Below, piece by piece: positions 12,254 to 22,041 of a DNA stretch of 27,020 nucleotides; positions within the stretch are counted from its first letter, which is position 1; every line of letters starts with the position of its first letter. Both the position numbers and the translations under genes were made by a program. Under the pieces are notes generated by a model that saw nothing but the letters and a program-made list of their open reading frames with translations, made no database searches and had not been told where the DNA came from. Origin of the DNA: Ministeria vibrans ATCC 50519. Lineage: Eukaryota; Opisthokonta; Filasterea. The DNA is taken from NCBI GenBank assembly GCA_943704425.1, contig CALSCP010001254.1:8780-35799 (forward strand), in the 5' to 3' direction.

Positions 12254-12930
12254 TCATCTTCCAACGGAACCGTATCTGAGACGATGTGCCTGTGAACAAA
12301 CAAGAGCAATGATGAGAAACAGGACACTCGCTGAAAGGCTCTCTCTCTCACGTACCCGCCACTTCTTGCGCCACTTCTTGTACTTGTGCCTCTTGACCTT
12401 TCGTCGCTTCTTTCGGAGGGTGCTGTCGCACAGCACTTCGGCGGCTGCAGCGGGCATTTCGACGGGCGCAAGGGCGAGGGGAAGGACAGGAGCAGCGCTG
12501 AAGGGCACACTTGAAGCGCGCGCCGTCCACAGCCGATCCGTCGCACTTCCGTTGAGCAACGGCGGTAGAATCGTCTGTGCAGCGGTGGGCGCTGGCATGG
12601 GCGCGATGGATGGTGGGGAAAAGGTGGGCATGAGCACAGGAGCGAGACCTAAAGCAAACGATAAAGTGAGAAAAAAAAATTGTGAGAGAATGGCGAAGAG
12701 AAAAAAGAAAGAGGATTCAAAGAGTGCCCTAAGGGCGGGATCGGAAGAAAGAGACGAGAGGGTGGGGGAGTGGAATGCACAGAGGGTGTGCGCATACCCG
12801 GCTTGACGAAGTGCAGAGAAGGAACTGTTCTTGACAACTGATGGCCGCTGAGCGCGCGCACAACCGCACTGCTGCGCGTCGCTGCTGCACCAGTGCCTAC
12901 CCCCGCTCGGGCAAGTCGACCTAACAACAT
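12254..12930 (-). CDS. AURKAIP1: Mitochondrial small-subunit ribosomal protein mS38 (AURKAIP1/COX24 type)
   Basis: Exons 12930-12798, 12648-12356 and 12289-12254 give 153 residues. The N-terminus (MLLGRLARAGVG... with many Arg and Ala and no acid) looks like a mitochondrial targeting sequence. The middle is Pro/Ala-rich and poorly conserved. The C-terminal block LRKKRRKVKRHKYKKWRKKW is the defining mS38 motif, a very basic helix that binds small-subunit rRNA. The last exon adds only AHRLRYGSVGR. The assignment rests on the basic motif and gene shape; the short length agrees with fungal COX24. Confidence 0.85.
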
Positions 12931-13203
12931 GAAAAATTGGAAAATTTGGAAATTTTTAATTTTACTTTCAAGTTTCAACTCTTAACTTTTGAGTGTGGTA
13001 AAATATACTTTGTTCTGGACAATTAGACCTTTTCGCGAATGATCGTCGTCACGAAGTAGTGTATATGTGCTACTTCTAGAGCAACTTTGTGTTTGTAGCT
13101 CATGTTACGCTTAAATTCTGGGAAGGTGGATCACAGATGGATGTAGTTTGATCGGAGTTCTCATAACACAATTATTACAATATTTTTTCTTGCCTTTCTT
13201 TCC
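12931..13203. promoter_or_regulatory. Divergent intergenic region, mS38 / DUSP19-like
   Basis: 273 bp between two divergent starts, AT-rich next to each start. A 7-bp inverted repeat with a 10-nt loop (GAAGTAG 13053-13059, CTACTTC 13070-13076) lies near the middle. No tRNA or other RNA gene was recognised. Confidence 0.5.
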
Positions 13204-14031
13204 ATGTCATTTGCCGAGCAATTACGAGCAGCCAAGTTGAAGAAAGCGACCACCACGGTCACGACAATCGACGGGAAAAAGGTAGAAAACGTCATCAAAA
13301 AAAACGACACTCAAACTTGGTTTACTGTATATAGTTTGTGGAAGGAAAAGATGGTTCGCGTGCGGAGACTGGCGAACGATCCCATGGGTTCTGTGTCGAT
13401 ACAGCACCCGACACGGTGATTGCAAAGGTACAAGCGCATGCATCGCCGAAAACACCAAAGTTCACTCAATTGCACACCTCTCGATGCGCGTCAGGTCGCC
13501 GACAAAGTCTTTGTTGGCAGCCAGGACGGCGCCAGCTGCGTGGAGGAGCTGGCCAAGAACAACGTGACGCACATTCTGAATGTGGCTACGGGCATTTCAA
13601 ATGCCTATCCGGGCGTAAGGAGCAGCAACAGAATACGTGTGAGATCATCGCCTGACTCGCCCCGATGACTGTCCCTTAGAAATATGAATATTGCAATGTT
13701 GAAGTGTTGGATCTGCCCGAAACCAACATTGTCGACTATTTTCCCAAGTGCTTTGCCTTTATTGAGGAAGCGAAGGCCAAAGGCGGTGGAGTGCTGGTAC
13801 GTTGTTTGTTTTGTTTTGTTTGGTGCGTCTCTCCCCCTTGAGATGAGTTTCTCCACACAGGTTCACTGTAACGCGGGAGTGTCGAGATCCGTCTCAGTGG
13901 TGATTGGGTATCTGATGAAGACTCAAGGTATGCCGTTTGACGCGGCGTATGCACATGTGAAGAGCGAGCGCAAAGCAGCACAGCCGAACGACGGATTCCG
14001 AAAACAACTCAAAGCGTATACGCCCAAGTGA
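13204..14031 (+). CDS. DUSP19: Dual-specificity phosphatase, DUSP19/SKRP1-like
   Basis: Cytoplasmic phosphatase of the type that tunes JNK/p38 MAP-kinase pathways. Preferred exons are 13204-13319, 13428-13614, 13680-13796 and 13861-14031, giving 196 residues (human 217). The signature is [10 protein letters not shown] at 141-150, with nucleophile Cys143 and Arg149; the general acid is probably Asp112 in [25 protein letters not shown] and [13 protein letters not shown] align closely with human DUSP19 from memory, and even the N-terminus is similar ([10 protein letters not shown] against human TRVTTLTGKK). The first intron is the weak point: donor 13320 with acceptor 13427 keeps the frame, but a donor at 13327 with an acceptor ending at 13494 is also in frame and would drop about 20 residues. 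Confidence 0.88.
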
Positions 14032-14089
14032 AAAAAACAAAAAACAAAAAGAAGGATTACGATTACACATTATGAGGTTTTATTATATT
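14032..14089. terminator. 58-bp convergent spacer between phosphatase and kinase
   Basis: Stop codons of two converging genes face each other. TTTATT at 14079-14084 reads AATAAA on the minus strand, 5 nt after the kinase stop. No plus-strand AATAAA was seen for the phosphatase. Confidence 0.5.
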
Positions 14090-15992
<1,903 letters not shown>

Positions 15993-16354
15993 GGTGCTCC
16001 GACAAGGCGATGGCAGAGGCGTGACCAAAGAAGAAAGGGAAACGGACTGAGCTGACTGATCACTGAGTAAAAACCTAAAAATTGGTCGAGGACTCAAGGA
16101 ACAATTCTCTCCGTCTCTCTCTCAATCTCTCGTTCGACAATATTCGTTCGACAATGTATTCTTCAATTCACTAAGATACATTCACCTAAATCCCACGCGG
16201 ACAGACCGTGGTGTATCAAAGTACCGTCCGTTGTACTTGAGCGGTGGACGGTCCTTGACGCATATGACTTGTGAGAAAGACGTTTCGACGATCTGTTTGG
16301 AATGTTCCAAACAACAAGAAAGACTAAATAAAATTATATTCACATACTTCACAA
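15993..16354. promoter_or_regulatory. Kinase promoter region and COX11 3' flank
   Basis: 362 bp without a gene. It holds a near-perfect palindrome at 16294-16313 (TGTTTGGAA, TG, TTCCAAACA), whose centre GAATGTTC fits the GAAnnTTC heat-shock-element core. There is also an inverted repeat ACCGTCC (16223-16229) with GGACGGT (16246-16252). Both could act as DNA sites upstream of the kinase or as hairpins in the COX11 3' UTR. Confidence 0.45.
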
Positions 16355-18052
16355 TCAGGTGCTCGCTGAGGCGTCGTCGGTCGGAGTAGTCTTAGCCACC
16401 CCCGACACAACAACGGCACTCGGCGGCAACACACGCTTGCCCCCCGACGCAGCCGCCTTGTGCCGGCGGTCGTGCTCCTGCCACGGCTGCGGCAGCTGAT
16501 ACGACTCGCCTGCCTTGGCTTCAAAGAATGTGTACGACAGGGTCAAATGATCCACTTTGGCCAAAAGCGGATCGTTGACAAACTCAGGATCAATGTAAAA
16601 CAGCACTGGAAGATCAACCTAACACATTTAGAGATGCAGAGAGAGAGACATTAGAGAAAACGATACGAACCAGTGATAGAGATCAACAATAAAGAGAAAG
16701 ACACAAATTAGTGAACAATTAAGAAAGACACAAAAATAACAGAAAGACACAAATTAGTAAAACACAAGATTATAGCAAAGACACAAATTAGTGAAAGAAA
16801 AATGAGAAAGACGCACAAAAAGACACAAATTAGAAACAAAAGAGAGAAGAAACAAGAATGAGAATCAAAAAGCACAAGCATAATGATATAGTATGTGTGC
16901 TCATTGGTTGCAGTCAAATCATTTGAACGTCGAAAAAAAAATGTAATCAAAAAAAAAAAAAAAAAAAGAAAGAGAGAGAGAAATGGTCAAATGTTGAATG
17001 TGCCGTGTTTAAATCAAATATGTGAATCTCCGTTGGTAAGGCACACTCTCCGGACCACTCTTGTTCAATATTCTCTCTTTTCCGCTTCTTATTCCCATTT
17101 TTGTTTTCTTTTGTGTTTTTGATATTTTTTTCCGTCATGAAAAATCATCAAAACATAAAAAGACTAATTGTGTGCGGTTTTACCTCTTCTCCCGGTTCTA
17201 ATCGTTGCTACGTCACAATGAGCACGAAATCGTTACTATTTTATTGGTATTGATTCTTATTGGATTGTTTTTGTGTACCTCTTCAAAACAGAAACATTGA
17301 ATTTTGGCAAAATAAGGACCAGCCTACGGGAAAAAAGACAAAAGTCGATTGTAAAAGATATCGGCATAATGGTCACAGGTAACCCTATGGATTTGTAATG
17401 GGGTTGCGTTTGATACCTCAAAGGGAATGACATTGTAGGTAGAAATGCCAATGATTGGCTGGTCGGTCGGATTGGTTGCGGTGTAGAAGACAAGCGCAGT
17501 CTCGCCGGGCACAACAGAGATCTGAATCACAACCATGAATATAACAAACCCCCCCAAAAAAAAATATATATATTTAATGAATATCGCGTAACTATGTGAA
17601 CAGACGACAGAAATTTAATACATGTCACACAATGTATTACCTCGCGCTGGAGCGGTTTGAATTTCCACTTCATCTGTGTGCTAATGTCCGCATTGAACGA
17701 CACTTTCAACGGTCGATATCTCACAGGCTTCATCTCGCTCAAATCCGAATCCTATGCGCCACAAACATGTCATGTTCGCATCGCACACACACACACTTTT
17801 TCTCTCTGCACCGTTCCCTACCAAATCGTGCTTTTTCGTGGTGCCGCCGTAGCCGGTTGCCTGGCAAAACATTTTATACAGCGGGACTGCCGCGAAGGAT
17901 GCGCCGGTGGCGCCGATGACGACCGCAGCAGCGTAGTAGGCGGTTGCGCGAATTCGCGCTTTGTGCTCATTTGACGATGATGATCCTGTGTTGGAGAACG
18001 CTCGCGCTCGTGCCGGGCCGCGCAGTACCAACCGAGATGCAGCTCGTAACAT
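16355..18052 (-). CDS. COX11: COX11, copper chaperone for cytochrome c oxidase
   Basis: Inner-membrane protein that delivers copper to the CuB site of Cox1. Exons are 18052-17822, 17751-17641, 17521-17417, 17323-17279, a 24-nt microexon 17207-17184, and 16618-16355; all are phase 0 and give 259 residues. The N-terminus (MLRAASRLVLRGPARARAFS) looks like a targeting peptide, followed by one membrane segment (about 38-57) and YKMFCQATGYGG. The copper-binding Cys159-Phe-Cys161 lies in KIQCFCFEE. Family blocks are VPGETALVFYTATNPTD, IIGISTYNVIPFE and LPVLFYIDPEF, then LTLSYTFFEAK. The microexon supplies QRLEPGEE, which the family requires between CFCFEE and VDLPV. A Ser/Ala-rich tail of about 45 residues follows the conserved domain. 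Confidence 0.95.
16691..16836. repeat. Imperfect tandem repeat in the last COX11 intron
   Basis: At least five irregularly spaced copies of a unit like AGAAAGACACAAATTAGTGA, between 16691 and 16836, in intron 16619-17183. On the gene strand the unit reads CTAATTTGTGTCTTTC. Confidence 0.8.
17184..17207 (-). other. COX11: 24-nt COX11 microexon (QRLEPGEE)
   Basis: Bounded by an acceptor ending ACGTAG and a donor GTAAAA. It codes eight residues in phase 0 that fill the gap in the CFCFEE-QRL.P.E.-VD(L/M)PV motif. The flanking introns are 71 and 565 bp. Confidence 0.9.
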
Positions 18053-18186
18053 CACTGCTCCTTCAACAAAGTAAAGAGTCTATCAATAATCAAATAATTC
18101 AATTTTTAAAAATCGTTCGGTTTTCCCTTCGGACTACTTCTCCCTTCTCCATTGATCACTCACATTTACTCAATTCTTCTTCAGAA
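18053..18186. promoter_or_regulatory. 134-bp bidirectional promoter, COX11 / CCDC90
   Basis: The start codons of two divergent genes for mitochondrial proteins are 134 bp apart. The spacer is AT-rich with pyrimidine runs near the CCDC90 start. Shared control is inferred only from the spacing. Confidence 0.6.
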
Positions 18187-19043
18187 ATGTTTCAGAGCAT
18201 CGTAGTCCGTCGATTCATACGACGACCACTCTACCAATGTCGGGCTCTGTCCACGTTGCCGTTTGACACGCTGAAATTCGTCCGGACGCTTGAATCAAAA
18301 GGCTTCACGGGCGCCCAAGCGGAGGTATCGCCGGCGCTACCCGCGTGCGAAGGACCCCCACTCTGTTTACTACCATTGTCTTTGTGTTTTAGGCTATTAG
18401 CGACGCTCTTCGTGATGCTCTCTCGAGCAGGTAGACGAAAATGAGAGATGTCGTCTGCCAATCGCCTTCCTGATATATCCGTTGAACCCGATCGCCCTGT
18501 CGCGAGAATTACCTCTTGACAAGACTGAACCAGACGAAATTGTGTGTTTTGACGGCTTCGTAGCTTCCACTCGCAGGTGTCACAGAGCGAACTCGCCATT
18601 GTCGCTAAAGATCTCGATGCGATGCGCACCAAGTTCACTGCCGACTTGAATGCCCACGAAAAGGTCGCCAGAGTGTACTAGAGAGATGCTGCGTTGCTAA
18701 CACGCCCGTACTTCCAGGCGGTGAAAGAAGAAGTGGAAAAGTACCGAGCAAATGTGCGGCTGGATTGGAGCCTTGAGAAGCAACGACTGCGCGAAGAGTC
18801 AGCACTGCACGATGCGAAGATCCACGAGACACGAAGGACTCTCGAGACTGAAATTTCGCATATCAGAGTCAACTCGGAGACGATCAAGCTCGATATCATT
18901 AAGGTGGATTTCTCATCCAAATGACATTTGCTTGTTTATGACCCTTCCTCTCCCTCTCTCTCTTTCTTTGTGTTCAGCTTGGCGCCGGTACGGTTGTCTC
19001 CGCGCTGGGTCTTATTCTAGCGTACCTCCGCTTCGTTCACTGA
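18187..19043 (+). CDS. CCDC90B: CCDC90/MCUR1-family mitochondrial coiled-coil protein
   Basis: Inner-membrane coiled-coil protein (DUF1640); MCUR1 in animals affects the calcium uniporter and assembly of respiratory complexes. Clear exons are 18187-18324, 18393-18430, 18577-18663, 18718-18903 and 18978-19043. The N-terminus is basic (VVRRFIRRPLYQ). LPFDTLKFVRTLESKGFTG and QAEAISDALRDAL are the family head; VRLDWSLEKQRLREES is the family coiled-coil block; LGAGTVVSALGLILAYLRFV is the C-terminal membrane anchor. The join from 18430 to 18577 does not keep frame (phase 2 into phase 0). A microexon of length 1 modulo 3 may lie between; 18521-18542 would restore frame but has a weak GTTTTG donor. 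Alternatively there is a sequencing error. The visible exons code about 170 residues. Confidence 0.85.
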
Positions 19044-19332
19044 GGAATGCTAAACCCTGTCACAATGTACTTTATATTCACAAGCCACACAGATACAAGA
19101 ATTAGTGTATTCGAACATGTAAAGATTATCGAGTAAACGAGAGGAAATAAAGTGCATCGGCCGAGGAGTCGATGACCAAGTAAGTACGACCAACGATGTA
19201 CGCGGCCCTGGCGGGGTCTCGGCATCAGATACATTACAATTCATACCTTGATACTTTGCTAATACTGTTATAAATTGCATAAACTTAACAAATTCAACAA
19301 AATAATTATTTGAACTTATAATAATATTTGTT
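19044..19332. other. Intergenic: CCDC90 3' end, unexplained GC island, promoter of the TatA/B-like gene
   Basis: AATAAA at 19146-19151 is a candidate poly(A) signal, about 100 nt after the CCDC90 stop. A G+C-rich island at about 19126-19214 stands out from AT-rich surroundings and has a codon-like minus-strand frame (see findings). The last 100 bp before the next start are AT-rich. Confidence 0.5.
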
Positions 19333-20486
19333 ATGCCTTCGCTCATTGTAGACTTGTCCCTCTTGGGAGGCACAGTCTATATACTGCTGCAGCAGCCACA
19401 TCTAATACCCAAAATTGCTCGATTTTCGGGTGTTGCAGTCGGCACGGTGTTTCGCTTCATGTCCAAGTTCCAACGGGCCGCGTCGGACCTCTCCAAGCGT
19501 CCCGACATCATCCAAATGCGAGAGGAACTTTCAAAGACGTACGCTGACCTCACCGATGTCCACGACAGAGTTCGAGAAGGTCAGAGGAACGCAAACGAGC
19601 GCTCAACTCGTCCGCTGATCATTTCGCTCGCTCAACTCGTCCGCTGATCATTTCGTTCCAGGCGCCGACGCCCTACGGCCCCGAAACATTGCCAAGCGCG
19701 TAGCACGGGGAGAAAATGTGGATATCGTCAAGATGAGCGAAGAAATCCGTCGAACGACCGATCGAGTGCAGCGTAAGCAATGGTGGAACGGCACAACTTC
19801 AACTTCTGTCTGACACTCGCGTGTAGGAGTTGTTGACACGGCCGCAGGAAGAACATCAGGTTCAACAACTACTGTGTCTGAATCTGTCGTGCGCTCAACG
19901 AATGAGACAATGTCAAACGGTATGCACAAAAATCGTATCGTATAGTGTGTGTCCTTTTATTGTGTCCCTTTTTCAGATCAACTTGTCGTCGTGGACGAAA
20001 CAACAAGTCAACAAGTCATTCAAGTTGCACAAGGGGGTAAGAACTAATGAGATGCAAAGAGTCCAGCGTCACATGCATTGCCATTCGTTGTTCCATAGTG
20101 TCTGAGCCAACTCAATCGCGTTCAACTGCTCAAGGTAACAACTTAAACACACAAAATCCGCCGTTTTTTTCTAAAAAAAAAAAAACTTGTGATTGCCCGC
20201 TATTAGAAGAGACGCCAGGCAGTATCAACTCAAGCACCATTTACGCTGAGGGTACGGAGAAATTTACGACTGACATTTTCGTGACTTCCGTTTCCTTTTG
20301 CCTGTAGACATTGAAGGCGCTGTACGGTTTCGCGCCGACACCCCCTCGTTCTTTGCAGCGCCCACTGAATCCACACGCGCCTCTCACAAGCGCACCAGCT
20401 CTACGGTGGACGAGCGACTGAACAATATGCGCGGCGGTGCTGCTCACATTGCCGAGGAAATGGAGTTGGATCTCAAGCGGAAATGA
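19333..20486 (+). CDS. Unnamed protein with a TatA/TatB-like N-terminus
   Basis: Seven exons: 19333-19579, 19662-19772, 19827-19919, 19977-20036, 20099-20134, 20207-20251 and 20308-20486. All six introns are phase 1; the product is 256 residues. Residues 4-19 (LIVDLSLLGGTVYILL) form a short hydrophobic segment right at the N-terminus. A Pro-containing hinge (QQPHLIPKIARF) follows, then an amphipathic basic helix (about 30-55) and a charged helix to about 120. This order, and the PxxxPKxAR..G spacing, are those of TatA/TatB subunits of the twin-arginine translocase. The rest is Ser/Thr-rich and probably disordered, ending in a basic/acidic helix. There is no cleavable signal peptide. I do not recognise a named eukaryotic family; a membrane-anchored coiled-coil protein without translocase function is the main alternative. 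Confidence 0.7.
19601..19655. repeat. 29-bp tandem duplication in intron 1 of the TatA/B-like gene
   Basis: GCTCAACTCGTCCGCTGATC begins at 19601 and again at 19630, and the copies are identical for 26 bp. The duplication lies wholly inside intron 19580-19661 and stops just before the acceptor. Confidence 0.9.
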
Positions 20487-20818
20487 GCTTTTTCTGCCGA
20501 TTGGTGTTTGTTAGCACGCACCATTTTAATGGCCAACTTGACAAGCCCTGTTTTGCTGTTAAGTAACTTTTGTTTGATAACTATGCAACTTTGAAGATGA
20601 GTACAATATTAAAATATAAAACTTTCACTTACTTGACGTATAATAATTATTCTTATTAAATTAAATTTGTTAAAATAATAATAAAAAATAAAATTTAATA
20701 TAAAATTATTATTATTATTATTTGTTCCTATCAATAATATAATTATTTTATTTTTTCTCATTATTATCATAATAATTATAATAATAATAATAAAAACAAA
20801 AAAATAATAATAAATTTA

Positions 20819-20857
<39 letters not shown>

Positions 20858-20961
20858 TTTTTATGAATAATATTCCAAACAATTTTTTCGAGAATTATCA
20901 ATATCCCCTCAGGTGCCGTCTGCGTCCTTGACTCGTGCAAACACCCCCTCCTTTGCGTCAT
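20487..20961. other. 475-bp AT-rich intergenic region with ATT repeats
   Basis: Very AT-rich from about 20540 to 20890, including a clean ATT run at about 20820-20853 and several shorter AAT/ATT clusters. It must hold the 3' end of the preceding gene and the promoter of the ankyrin gene. No other gene is seen. Confidence 0.8.
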
Positions 20962-21972
20962 ATGGAATCTGCTTCGGCCGAGCCTGGCGCGAGCGGCGTC
21001 AGTCAGCGGCTGGGGCAGTCTCCCCCGCGACGGCGATTCTCGTTGCTGCGCGACCTGCACATCCCTTCAGCCATCACCGCCGAATACCCCTCAAAACCTC
21101 CCGGCGGCTCGTCCTCCGGTGAACCTTCTCGTCAACGACCCACTCGAGCGCCACCAGGCACCCAAGAAGACGTACCACTCAATTTATGTCAATGCCGGTT
21201 GTGACGTAGAACAATATATGTTTTCCACTTTTTCTTGCTCCACTCGTAGATGTGCGCTGTGTGCGCCGCGCCAGCACGGCTGTACTTTACATGGCAAAAG
21301 AGCGACTCGAGCGCCCCGAGACGAACCCACTTCTGCTCCGAGGAGTGCCGCATTAAGCTGCACTCGGCGTCGCGCTACCGCTCTTCTTTGGATCTCGGCG
21401 AATCGCTCGCTGCATCGACCGCATCGGCGCCCTCCAGCGGGCCTGGAAGCACGCTCACCACCGCTACCGGCACCATCGGGCGGTCGCAGTTGTCTCGATT
21501 GCGCGCACGGCCACCAACACACAGAACTTCCGAGCTGGCCACCACAGCCATCTTTGTCGCTTGCGAAACGGGCAGTGTCGACCAGCTTCGCGAGTCCCTG
21601 TCACTCCTGCCGGATCACGTCAACTGCCTTGCCTCCGCCGAGAACATGACGCCACTCATGGTCGCAAGTGAACTCGATCATGTCGGCGCCGTCCAAGTGT
21701 TGCTCGAGTTCAAGGCGGACGTCTCGCTGCGCGACGCCTACGGCCGCAACTGCTTGCACTATGCCGCCTCGGCTCAAGCCATCTCTGTGGTCGAATCCCT
21801 CGTCACGCTTGAACACACCGTTGTAGAAGAAATGCTTGCCGCAACGGACGACCGAGGGCGCACGCCCCTCTTCATTGCCTGCCAAGAAAATCACAACTAC
21901 CTCGCTGAGGTGCTTCTTGGCGCCGCCACCACCATCACAAATGCGTCTGCCACACAACAACAACAACAACAA

Positions 21973-22041
<69 letters not shown>

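Noticed and set aside
13053-13076. tRNA or small structured RNA in the mS38/DUSP spacer
   Set aside because: Only a single 7-bp inverted repeat; no cloverleaf, T-arm or box motifs could be found.
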